Shown: positions 46,716 to 57,049 of the stretch, in pieces | Layout of the letters: every line of letters starts with the position of its first letter | Position numbering within the stretch: position 1 is the first letter of the stretch | Origin: Letharia columbiana | Taxonomy: Eukaryota; Ascomycota; Lecanoromycetes; Lecanorales; Parmeliaceae | Length of the DNA: 64,000 bases | Assembly: GCF_014066305.1 (NCBI RefSeq) | Contig: NW_023501076.1 | Span: 62,001-126,000, forward strand | Reading direction: 5' to 3' | Position numbers and translations under genes: made by a program | The notes under the pieces: generated by a model | Told to the model about the DNA's origin: nothing | Databases searched by the model: none | What the model saw: the letters and a program-made list of their open reading frames with translations, nothing else

Positions 46716-48483
46716 ATGCGGCTCTCCTGATCTCAACGGCCGCGCTCTCTAGGTGTCACAGAGCGCTATGAAGGCGTCGAGATGGTACGTGTCCCACACA
46801 ATCTGTGCGGTATGATCGGAGAATAGGCCTGGAAGTAGAAACAGCAGCAGCAGGCAGGCTACCAAAGGATGGAGAGCAGTGACAAGAGTCTCAGACCGAG
46901 GTGTAGGAGACGACATGAGGGGTCGATGTGCCGGATTTACGTCTTGGTGAGGGATATTTATTGTAGCCATCCTTTGATTGTTTGGTGGGCGAGAGACCGC
47001 TTGGTGAGCTTGTGCGTCTGGCAAGTGGTGATGCACCTAGCAAAGCGCGAGGTCTAGCCCGGGATGGACCTTGCGTCCGCTAACCCCGTCTTCAGGGCTA
47101 GTAGCTGGTCACTCTGGAGTGTGACACCCCTGTTGATGCCAGTCAAGCATGAAAGAAAGAAAAAAGAAAAAGAAAGAAAGAAAGAAAGAAAGATGATAGG
47201 CTAAAAGTTGGACGATGCTGCATCCTTCTTTGATGTGAGAGCGACTGTTCATTGAAGATGGTGGTGTTAAGCAAGGTCCACTCGCCGTCAGATCATCAAG
47301 TGGGGCAGGGTGGGGTAAACCCCGGGTCAGATCTGCGCAACTTAGAGTTAGCCTCTCTTCCCGTCCGAGCTTCCTCGAACACGCGATCCGAAATTCAATC
47401 TCCAAGTCGGCACATCAGCGGGCAACAGCAAGCTGCTGATTCGTGGACGAAGCATCCGATCCCGTCATTCCCCATGGAATGAATGCCGTCACCTGTCTGC
47501 TTAATCCTCTGCTGTTCTGTTCCGTTCTCTTCCGTCCTCCTGCATTTCAATTCTCTTTTCCACGAGAGGGAAGGGGGCCGGGAAGGAAGCCAAAACACCT
47601 GCCAAGACAGAGAGCCGCAGAATATTTCCGTATTGTGGAGCCTCACGTTTCATCTCGGTCCATCTCGGCGTGGCCGTGTCGGCGTGACCGCTAGCTACGA
47701 GTAATGGGTAGCTGATTGATGGCGGGTTGATAATTAATATATGATAATTGCTAGCGACACCATGACAGATGGTGGTCTCCCGTTGCCTGGGGCAATCTTT
47801 GACGATGGACGTACATGGGCTGCAGAGTCCTCGATGTTGATGACATTGCAGTCCCCCTGCAGGTACTAGGGAGTGGCAATCTAATAATGCCCTCAGGAGG
47901 CTGCAGCCATCATCGCCATGAAGTTGCATTCTCCTGCAAAATCCTGCAATCCTGGTCAACCTGGTGAAAAGCAACGCGAAGATAAGGAAAGCGGCCCCGG
48001 ATCTTTGGTTGCAACCCTGGGATCTGGGTGCCTGCATGACTTCCGATGTCCATCGTGCTTCCATCTGTGCGAAGTCCCACGCCTATGAAATTTTCGTTGT
48101 CTGGAGTACTACTACTGTCGCACTGGTGTTCTTGCAATATTGGGACTTTGGAAGGATGTCTGAAAGCAGAGTGAATGAGTTTTTTGCTGCTGGAGAACCA
48201 GCTTACGTCAAGTCTTTGCTCTCACATGCAATGCAATGAATAGACTCGCGGAAACAAATTAAAGACAAGGACGCCCAATATGCACCATGCCGCCTTGCAT
48301 CTGTCAGGCTTGAATTGGGTAGCCTGTTGCGATGGCTCGCGGCAAATAATATTTACTCGTCGCACTCCACGTCGTCAAATCCTTCCCAGGGGCGAATATG
48401 ATCCCATAACATCTTTCTTCGTGAGATTTAGCCGATGATCCCAGAATGCCATGTTTTCAATTCATTGGTCGTCATGCTCCTGT
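46716..48483. other. Intergenic between two MFS genes
   Basis: Promoter side of the TRI12-type gene and 3' side of the next. Contains a GAAA/AAAG microsatellite at about 47,152-47,192. Other frames here are short and unconvincing. Confidence 0.5.
47152..47192. repeat. GAAA microsatellite
   Basis: Imperfect AAAG/AAAAG units followed by about six perfect GAAA units. Confidence 0.8.
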
Positions 48484-49982
48484 TTACTCTAGCTGTGCAT
48501 TCGGTGCACGGACCTTTTCAAACCGCGCTCTTCGACCCGTCCACCTCTCTCTCGCCTTCCTCAGACCTTCATTCTCTAAATTCGTCCCTGCCTGAGCCCA
48601 TCGTGTGAAGAGAAAAAGCACGCCAGTAACTAACAGTGTAAACCCAGAAAACAATGCCACCCCGACCCAACCCCCAGTCCCATCCAGAATCGCGCCTGAG
48701 ATCGGTGTACCGCAAAGACTTCCCAGACTGCAAAGCACAGAGCACATTCCCATCCTCGTCCCCAACCTACTTAGATCAGGTGTTAAGCTCGTTAAAGCTA
48801 CCGATGGCAGGGACACAACGCCGCCAGAGAAAAAGCCGTAGAGTATCGCGAATACGATGAGCCCACCGGTGCTGTGAATACCTATCCAGCAAAGGGCGAT
48901 GATGCCTATGGTCAACGCAGTGGGGATGAGCAAATTGACAGGTCCCATCGTGTTGGCAAGGAAACCTGTTATGATCCGGCCAGGAACCGATGCCGCATTT
49001 AGTATGGGTAGGAGGTAGAACGCCAGACGCGCCGTCATGACACGAGTATCTATGGCGTAGGATGAGATGTAGTAGATTGGACCAAAGGCTCCTGCGTAGC
49101 CGAAGAACATGGCAAGGCAGAAGAGGGAGTAGGGTGTTTCTTTGAAGGCCGCAAACTCGACGAGGGAACGTCTCTGCTTCGGCATCTGACGGACACGCAT
49201 GACGGAGATCGAGACCAGGCAGGTTGTCAGTGAGATGAATCCAAGAACACGGGTGGCCCAGGAAAATCCGATTCTGGGCTGCAATTGGCTGAACACCATA
49301 GGGTAGATGACGCCGCCAAGACTGCTACCCGATGAGGCTAGTCCAGTCGCGAAAGCTTTCTTGTTGGTGAAGTATTGCGGGATTATGGCGACAGAGGGGA
49401 TGAAGAGGCAGCCTTGACCCAGTCCAATGCAGATTGCTTGGGCCAATATGACCTGCCAATATTGAGTGCAGAGACTCGTCATCATGAAGCCGAGGACGAT
49501 GAGAGATGTGCCTGTCAAGATGAGTGCCCGGAAGTATCCAGCGTCATATAGAGGCCCGGTGATGACGCCAATGACGAGGAGCAGGAATGATTGAATGCTG
49601 CCGATCCATGAGATGTTCGAGGGTGATTCGTCACTGAGGAATCCAATATGGTAGTATGTCTGGAAAACACCAAAGGCGTTGACTGTACCCCTACGAAAGA
49701 TGTGAGCCCTCAAATGATAGGGATCAGTCATTTTAGCATTGAAAGGAAGTCATACCAGGAATTGAAGAACAGGAAGAAAGATCCAGCAACCTGGAGCCAC
49801 GCCACCAGTCCATCATTCGGCGGGTCGTCGTACCCTGTAGCTGGTATTGCTACCATTCCCTCGGCTGACGGTGCAGCATAGGCTGTAGACACCGCTGATT
49901 CCTTTCGGGCAGCGAGGACTTTACCGGCATAGGGGGGCGTATCTGTCGTAGGATACCCCCTGTTTGTCGGGAGGTCATGCAT
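48484..49982 (-). CDS. MFS transporter, fungal monocarboxylate transporter-like family
   Basis: Two exons: 49,982-49,756 and 49,690-48,484, with a 65-bp intron (GTATGA...TAG) splitting the codon for Trp76, giving 477 aa. The cytosolic N-terminus (about 60 aa) is followed by NDGLVAWLQVAGSFFLFFNS and W|GTVNAFGVFQTYY, the typical first helix of the fungal MCT group (Mch/Esbp6-like). Further marks: SDESPSNISWIGSIQSFLLL, GLGQGCLFIPSVAIIPQYFT, then KKAFATGLASSGSSLGGVIY. About 12 hydrophobic helices are present. Despite the name, fungal members carry varied solutes (for example riboflavin for Mch5), so no substrate is proposed. No breaks were seen. Confidence 0.87.
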
Positions 49983-50844
49983 GACTCCGATGTCTCTGGA
50001 TATGGCTTGACTTGTTATAGCCAGCGGTAATTGAAAAGGATTTTAGAAAAGGACAGGATGAGTTCTCCAATTGTTACAAAACACATGGGTACCTTTTGTA
50101 GAATTATCCGGTAGAGGAAACAGTAGAATGGTGAAGATGGACGCAATTGGGAGGATGTGGCATCTCTGACCTATGTAGAGGATGACCGGACATGGTCAAT
50201 GAGTCAGAGTCTCCTGGTGCCTCGATGCAGGGTCTTGATCGAAGCACAGTTTGCGTGCTCGCACAGTCGCTGAGCTGCCATCAGGCCACTCGGATGGCAT
50301 GGATCACGTCCTGGTGCCCAAAAATTGTGCCGGTCTTGGAGGGATTGCAATACGTTACGAGTACGACGTTGCATATTGGTTAACAGTGATTAAGTGCCTG
50401 TTTAAACAAGGCGCTCAAGTAGCGGTCAAGTGTCCTCGAATGATGAGGGTTTATGGACGCCTCAACGATCTGGATATGCATGGAGGAAGGAAAATTAGCC
50501 GGGCTCAGCAGCTAAAAAGCGGATCTGATAAGACAATAATATGTAGGATATTAACAAGCTACCAATCACAGGCCATGGTTGGAGACCGGGCATGTACGCT
50601 TTTCCTAATGAATATTATCAGATGATCTGATAGTGCTTACGCCTTAGAATGCCGAACACTCGCGAATGACACTGTCTAGTACCTATATGGTTCCAAGTTC
50701 ATTGTACTCTTAGGTCACAGGCCGGGCGAATTTGGTAATTTATGAGAGTAATCGTATGTGAAGGGACAGTTTGAGCAGGGTCCTTCATGCAGCGAGTCCC
50801 TGAAGCGATGGGCAACTTAGCCGAATAAATTACTTAGCGCTCTT
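49983..50844. other. Intergenic, no gene recognised
   Basis: Upstream flank of the MCT-like gene up to the LINE target duplication. Only short frames are present. Confidence 0.45.
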
Positions 50845-50859
50845 CGCCTATCAAAGACG
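50845..50859 (+). repeat. LINE target-site duplication, left copy
   Basis: CGCCTATCAAAGACG, repeated exactly at 52,681-52,695 on the other side of the truncated LINE. A 15-bp duplication is typical of target-primed reverse transcription. Confidence 0.75.
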
Positions 50860-51599
50860 AGGCGATTTTCAGGAGTCGAAATCGACTCTAAACTTCTATG
50901 GAGCCACCACAACAAGGAGATTCGGTCTAAGGCTACAAAGCATCGGTGCACTGGCGAGGTTGCCGGATCGACGTGGGGTGGTAACTATAAGAGCATAAGA
51001 CAGCTCTATTAGGCGGTAATTATCTCATAAATGACGTACTGCTGCTTAGCATAATACCAGCCCGAAGACACTATTGATTATAATAAAACTTACCTCTTAT
51101 CGCTATAAAGGATTTAATCTTAGATAGAGAGAAAGATAACTGAAGTATTTAAGGCTATATCTATTTCAGACTCGATATAGAAGCATATTTTCTATTAGTT
51201 AAATAATAGCTAGATAAGATTATCTTAAAAGCTATCTTATAAATCGCTACTAGTTTAGTATATAGCGAGATCATTAAGCTACGATTCGAGCGATGAAAGT
51301 TTAAAAGAAAATCTAAGAAGAATAGAAAACTAAGTTCGCTAAAGCGATATATTAATAGATTCGAAGAACGATACGGCGATATTAATAAGATTAAGAAACT
51401 ACGCTCTTTCAGCGCCGCCCTTAATTAAAGCCTTCTAAAACGATAATTTATAAGATTAAGAAAGCCGTTAAAGAACTAACTAAAAATCGATTAATAAGAG
51501 TTATATAATAATATATATAGACGATAGCGAAATTAATAAAAAAGTAAAAGCTTTAACTATATCGTTAGATATTAATTCTACTTTTAATATCTATTTAAG

Positions 51600-51636
<37 letters not shown>

Positions 51637-52680
51637 TAATATTCTTTAAGTCTAACTATAATAATCGTATATTAAATAAAATTATAACTTAGTAGAGTTA
51701 TAGTAAATACGAATAATTAAATATCGATTTAAACTATCGAAGACTCGAATAAGTACTTAAAGTAGATCTATATAATATAGATAGTATAGATTATTAATTC
51801 GCTAAGATATCTCGGAATAGTAATAGAATTATACTAGATCTCGGCGTATATCGATATTAATAATAATAAATAAGCGAATAGAAAGACGAAGAAGGTTATT
51901 AGCTAACGGGAGCGAGTAATTTATAATAAAAGAGTAAAGGTAAATACTAATGAAATAGCTTAATTATTAATTATATAGATAAGAATAATATCGATAATTA
52001 AGATAGCTATTAGAGATTACGCGATAAAATAATAAACTATCGAATAGGCTAATAAAAAGCGAGGTGGTATTCTTAGAAGAATCTAATTAACATCGTTAAA
52101 ATAAATATAATTTCTATATTTAAAAGTTAAGCGCGCTAAGACGTCGCTGATAACATAAATAAGAATCGAGAAAATAGATCTTAAGATCTTTCTTTATAAT
52201 CGATGGGTATCGGATATAGAGGATAAAGATATGAGTGTGAAGCGAAGTAGACGGCTCGGCTATTCTTTACGAATATAGACTATTTAGTAAGAAGTAAGAA
52301 ATATAGTAAGTCGAAGAAGAAGAAAGATAAAAGAGGAGGTTATTACTTATAAGAATATATTAATAAAATTACGCTACGCCTCTATAGCGGCGAACTTTAT
52401 AAGAAGTACTAGACTTATTAAGTAATATTAAGCCCTTAATAAGAATTAATAATAAGAATTTACTAGAGTAGGCGGTTAAAAAGAAGAATACGATTAAGAT
52501 AAGAGGGCCTCAGCGATATAGAGTCTCCTTTTCAGAATTAAGTACTTAAGACGTAGAACTATAACGATAACTTATATGTTATTTATTTGAGATTATATAA
52601 TTGGCTGAAAGGATGGATAGATTACGTAACTCGTATAGTGGTACTAGGTAGCTTGGGTGTATGATGTAACATAATTAATC
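50860..52680 (+). mobile_element. 5'-truncated Tad1-like LINE copy, partly RIP-degraded
   Basis: The copy starts inside the reverse transcriptase (GVEIDSKLLW, about 50,876-50,905) and runs through the RT C-terminal part (VAGSTWGGNYKS, then MTYCC) to an RNase H end (about 51,841-51,918; AYIDINNNK, then ANRKTKK, matching the HIxxNxxAD pattern) and the 3' end. It is the inverted relative of the LINE at 18,728-32,280 and lacks the chromovirus insertion. Both ends have normal GC content, while the interior (about 51,080-52,500) is AT-rich and full of stops, so mutation was strongest in the centre. It is flanked by a 15-bp direct repeat. It cannot encode a working protein. Confidence 0.82.
51603..51632. 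other. A-run replacing LINE sequence (probable assembly error)
   Basis: Thirty A residues stand exactly where the inverted LINE copy (20,278-20,310) has ordinary mixed sequence of about the same length. Confidence 0.65.
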
Positions 52681-52695
52681 GCCTATCAAAGACGC
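52681..52695 (+). repeat. LINE target-site duplication, right copy
   Basis: Exact repeat of 50,845-50,859, directly after the LINE 3' end. Confidence 0.75.
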
Positions 52696-53160
52696 GCTAA
52701 GTGTACCGGCATCGAGCCACCACCACCACCGTCTCGGATCCTTCATTCATCCATCCATCAGAAAACACGATCATATTAAAACTGAAGTTTCACACTCACC
52801 CTACCTTATCGCTGAAGGGTATTTTGAAGTCTCAAAGTAATCTCTAGTAACTAAAGGTGTCACGTAGTTCAAGCCTTTTGCTCGTGTGTCATTGATATAA
52901 GTCTAGGGCGACGTCGAAACATGCCTTTCACAATCTTGAACCGAAGAAGAAACTCAGAACAAAAAGTCCCAGGGGCCGAAGGACCGCCTATAAGAAGTAG
53001 ATTGATACAAATGTCTGAGACTGAGAGAACGCTTTTCTCGATGCTAGACAACAAATGCGATAGCCGGTTCTTTTCAACCCGCATTCCTTCTCCAGACTTG
53101 CGCTAGGCCCCCTTCGGGCTCGCCCCTTGGGGGTTTGGCCCCCTGATAACTCCCCCAAAA
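52696..53160. other. Intergenic, no gene recognised
   Basis: GC-normal sequence ending in a GC-rich palindromic-looking stretch (about 53,105-53,150) before an A-rich patch. No gene recognised. Confidence 0.4.
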
Positions 53161-53180
53161 ATTTAAAAAAAAAACCAAAA

Positions 53181-53228
<48 letters not shown>
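53161..53228. other. A-rich low-complexity patch, probable assembly artefact
   Basis: Nearly pure A for about 65 bases. It lies just upstream of, and probably truncates, the glycosyltransferase remnant. Confidence 0.55.
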
Positions 53229-53329
53229 AACTTTCTGTACCTCAAGCCCACCAGCTCAGTTATGACATACTCCGTACAGCGCTTTGAGCTCTATCGACTT
53301 TCCATTCATGTTTCCTCGAAGGGGTTTGT

Positions 53330-53990
53330 ACCGCTTTTGTGACCTGGGACTTCCACTACTAAGACCAGATGTCGAATTAGCGAACCTAGTCCCTAACACG
53401 GAACAAAACGCCATGGCGTGGGTACTTGCACACGAAGGGTACCAAGAGCACGCAATGTAGCAACCTAGGGGATGGTACAACGGCTTCCATGAAGGACCGG
53501 ACCGGCGATCGGAGATTGGTCCTGGCGACCTGTTGGTTCATTTCCCTGGGGTTGAACAGAAGTTCGATGCAATGGCTCGCTACCTGGACAAGCTTGAAAC
53601 CCTAGAACTGTCAAGGATCTTCAGGTTCCGTTGTCGAACATGTCTTTGCAAGACGACATCGACGGCTTCTGGTTGCGAGTCAGAAGGGCGAGGGAAGCTG
53701 TAGGCAGAGCAGAGAATGAATTGCTCTTCTTGAAGGAACCTTCTTTGGGCGACCGATTTAGAAGATTGATAGATGAACTAAAGCGTTTATTATTCGAAGA
53801 GGCGTACACCGAGGAAAGCAGGACACAAGCGACGTTGGCAGTCGAGGCAGCGCTCAGCGCGGCGGCTGATCATAAGGCAACCAGTGGAGAGGTGCCTGAC
53901 AACCCTGGCAATAGGTACCTAGAATCCCAGAATGAGCCGGCAGTGGAAAGGACGAATGAATTTCGAATGTCAGAGAAACTTAGCACGTGA
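53330..53990 (+). pseudogene. GT34 (GMA12/MNN10) glycosyltransferase C-terminal remnant
   Basis: The plus-strand frame reads LVPNTEQNAMAWVLAHEGY, then an in-frame TAG (53,458-53,460) in QEHAM*QPRGWYNGF. It continues with EIGPGDLLVHFPGVEQKFDA and MARYLDKLE, the C-terminal hallmark (GD..HFPG) of the alpha-galactosyl/mannosyltransferase family GT34 of the Golgi. After about 53,600 the sequence shifts frame and continues as VPLSNMSLQDDIDGFW, then RVRRAREAVGRAENELLFL to 53,990, the expected C-terminal helical region. The DxD catalytic centre and N-terminal membrane anchor are missing: the 5' part ends in low-complexity sequence near 53,230. One stop plus one frameshift indicate a pseudogene. Confidence 0.6.
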
Positions 53991-54590
53991 AGCTTGAATC
54001 CGCAGCCCCGCTGATTCTGGGATATTCTCCCATGTGACCGTGCTCTTCGACGGGTGCTTGACTTACGAATCAATTGCCATTGTTGTGTCAACCGAGCGTG
54101 AAAGTATCCATCGCCGCTCCTTTGTCGGAGGAGGAAGGTTGAGCAACAGGAACGCACCAGCGTGAAAAGGGCTGTTAATGATAAAGCCATGCATCCATTG
54201 GCACGCGATTCCCAGACCTTATGCTCCAGACCCGGAGCGTCCCTGCCGGCCTCTACAACTTTGCCCTTTCTCACAGCTGGAAACGCCGCATCAACTACCT
54301 TGCCACTAGCATCCCCATACGAGCCGCCGCCGCCTCCAACCGTGAGCACTTCTACAGCATATACCGAAATTTGTGCACTTCAGAGGCTCCGATAGCAGAC
54401 GTTATTTGCCCGAAATACTGCGTCCACATCCGCAACGATGCAAGAGACTTATCACTAGTTATGGTATTCCTAATGATGTCTAAGGAAGAAGAATCCTATG
54501 TACACGAACGGCCTTCATATACCAAAAACAAGGCCGAAAAAGAACTAGTGGGAGTGAGGGTTGAGTTACAAACAAACAAAAAACCCCAAA
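53991..54590. other. Intergenic, overlapping open frames of doubtful value
   Basis: Open frames on both strands (54,221-54,742 plus; 53,870-54,349 minus) overlap each other and lack recognisable motifs. No gene is called. Confidence 0.35.
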
Positions 54591-54739
54591 AAAAAGGAGA
54601 ATCCCCCCCTAATAAAAAAAAAATTCTTCCAAAACTTCCTCCCCCAACTTTTTTTTTGGTGCAAATTCTCCCTTTTGTGGGGGGGGAGAAGATTTTGTTA
54701 TGTGTAATTTTTATTAAAAAAAAAAAAAAAAAAAAAAAA

Positions 54740-54783
<44 letters not shown>

Positions 54784-54845
54784 ATTTAAATTTTTTCATT
54801 ATTCTTTTCTTTTACCCCCCCCTCCCTCCTAATAAAAAAAAAAAC
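54591..54845. other. Homopolymer-rich patch, probable assembly artefact
   Basis: A, C, T and G runs with little mixed sequence, resembling the patches at 18,840 and 32,341. Confidence 0.55.
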
Positions 54846-54863
54846 GAGGGGGGGAGAGGCGAG

Positions 54864-55320
54864 CTAAGAGGCGAGAAAATGACTATGCTGGGAGGCGAAA
54901 AGTGGAGCGAGAAAATGAGTATGCTGGGAGGCGAAAGGTGGAGCGAGAAAATGAGTATGCTGGGAGGCGAAAGGTGGAGCGAGATTTGGAGTATGCTGAA
55001 TTTGAGCGGTGCTGAGCGAGAAAGTAGGCTCTTTGAGGATCGATATAGTGCGCGGACGTAGAACCGTAGAGAGTTGGCTCGTGTTGATAGGGTTGCTGTT
55101 TGTAATGCTCTTCTTCGTAGTGCTCTTCAAAGAATCCTCTGCAACGGCCTGTTCCTTGATATCCTCTGCAACGGCCTGTTCCTTGATCTCGAAGTCTTGA
55201 ATGACTTGGTAGGGCGAGGGTAGTAGGTGTGGGACTCGGTAATCTGAGCCGTAGGTTGGTGTTGGGGGAGAATTGGAGCAGGATTCTCCGATCGATAAGG
55301 CGGTTACGGGGGGAGAGGAA
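54864..55320 (-). CDS. Repeat-encoded Ser/Pro-rich open frame, possibly transposon-related
   Basis: A minus-strand frame without an ATG is open from about 55,320 to the stop at 54,864-54,866. It encodes SYGSDYR-like Ser/Pro-rich sequence (ESCSNSPPTPTYGSDYRVPH), a duplicated IKEQAVAED, and three to four 12-aa units of the type LAPPFASQHTHF. It is encoded by tandem repeats (27-bp and 36-bp units) and blends upstream into RIP-like AT-rich DNA next to copy B. No family is recognised. It could be a fragment of a host gene or an ORF of another transposon; it may also not be translated. Confidence 0.25.
54871..54999. repeat. 36-bp tandem repeat
   Basis: Three units starting at 54,871, 54,907 and 54,943 plus a diverged partial at 54,979; each begins GCGAGAAAATGA. 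Units differ by single bases, so the array is young or homogenised. Confidence 0.85.
55135..55188. repeat. 27-bp tandem duplication
   Basis: Two units starting TCCTCTGCAACGGCCTG at 55,135 and 55,162; on the minus strand each encodes IKEQAVAED. Confidence 0.85.
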
Positions 55321-55450
55321 TAGTATTCTTCGGTCGATAAGGCTAATAATAAGCCGGTTGCGGGGGAGAGAAATAATATTCTCCGGTCGATAAGGCTAAT
55401 AATAAGCCGGTTGCGGGGGAAGAGAAATAATATTCTCCGGTCGATAAGGC
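55289..55450. repeat. 53/54-bp tandem repeat
   Basis: GGTCGATAAGG-type units recur at 55,331, 55,384 and 55,438 (spacing 53 and 54 bp), with a shorter related unit at 55,289. Confidence 0.8.
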
Positions 55451-55970
55451 TGCTACGGCTGAATTGTTTACTGCTAAGGGGGGTAATATTGTTACTACTT
55501 TAGTAAAGGACGATCCTCGTCGTTCAGTGGCTATGGGATGTCTTCTTAGACTATATTAGCCAATGATTCGAATATTAAAACCTCTCGTCCTTTCTTAACA
55601 TAGACTCTATTAGCTCGTAGGCTGTTTCGTAAGCCATAGAGAGTCTTTTTAAAAAGGGTCTTAAAGTCCTCCTTAGCGAATTATTGAAATTTCTTAGTAA
55701 AGATATTAGAGAGAGCGTTTCATTTATTTTTATTATACTCTTATATTCTTCAAAGAATAAATTATTTAAGTCTCTTACTAGTATTTATTAGTTCGACTCC
55801 TTTAAATAGTATATTCTCTAGTTGATATAGAGTTATAGTATTAGATAATTCGACTAAAGAGTTAGATTTTTTCCTTTTAAATTTTTTTTTAAAAAAATTT
55901 TATTTTTTAATAAAATAAAACTTTTTTATTTTTTTAGTATTTTCTAGACGTTTTCTCTATTAAGTAAAAG

Positions 55971-56245
55971 TATAAGAGCGTAGTCTACTAGCGATTAGCT
56001 AGCGAATATAGACTATAAAAGACGTAGTATCGTTATAGAGTTTAATAGTATATTTGATAGTAGAATTAATCTCTAAGAAATACTAAAACTTCGAAGTATA
56101 CGAAGTAGATCTATATTCGCTAAGTCTCTAAGTATATAAAATATATTATTAAAATTAAACTCTAAAAGAAACTCTAATATAGAATATATAATATCGACGT
56201 CTTAGCGTAAGTAGCGTTAAGGTTTATAACGTATTAAATTTAATA
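55971..56245 (-). repeat. 3' LTR of chromovirus copy B
   Basis: 275 bp, the reverse complement of the copy A LTRs with transition-type differences; same termini. Confidence 0.9.
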
Positions 56246-57049
56246 ATTATCTTCTCTTCTAGACTCTAATCTTTAGACGTCTAAGTAAAAATAGAATACT
56301 TATTAAAAAACCTTTAAACCCTAATAGAAAAATAAGAGAAAAGAGTTAATTTATTAAGATTATAATATTATTTTAATAATATAATAGAATTAATTCTTAC
56401 GCGTTATAAGCGCGTAATTAATATATTATATAATAATATTAATACTATCTTTAAAAATAATATCGCTTTTATAATATTAGTTAATAATAATCTATAGTAA
56501 GTTAACGCGCTTAGTATTAACGTTTTTATAGCGCTAGTTAATAACCCCTATAGCGAATAATATTAGATTTAAAAATTTATAATAAAATCTCGAAAACTTA
56601 GTAGATAAAGAAGGGAGAAGAGTTTCTCTATAGATAACGTCGTTTCTATAGCGTAATACGTTTATAGCGAAGTAACGTAGTAATAATCTTTATTATAAAG
56701 ATTTAAAGAAAGTAATTAATAGAGCGACGCGTCTACGATAATATTCTTAATTATTAATTATTAATAAGTAGAAATAATAATAATAGCTAGGCGACGCGAC
56801 TCTATAGATAGTAGCGAAATATTATCGCGTTATTATTATCTATGTTATTAAGTGCTATTCGCTAGTAATAGCGCTATAATAGAGAATATAAAAACTTCTT
56901 TTAAATTATTTATTTTTTTTCTTTATAACTTCTAACGCCTCTTTTATAAGTACTTACTCTAGCGCTATAACGTTAATATTAATACTAATATAAGTATAAT
57001 ATATCTTATTATACTAATAATCTACTTCTCTTTATTATAAGTATCTTAC

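Noticed and set aside
44482..49982. Secondary-metabolite gene cluster around the TRI12-type pump
   Set aside because: No synthase, P450 or regulator gene is present; neighbours are housekeeping genes or transposons.
53870..54349. Minus-strand 159-codon frame with a glycine run
   Set aside because: Antisense to the GT34 remnant for part of its length and lacks any motif.
54871..54999. CRISPR-like array
   Set aside because: Direct tandem 36-bp units without unique spacers, in a fungal chromosome.
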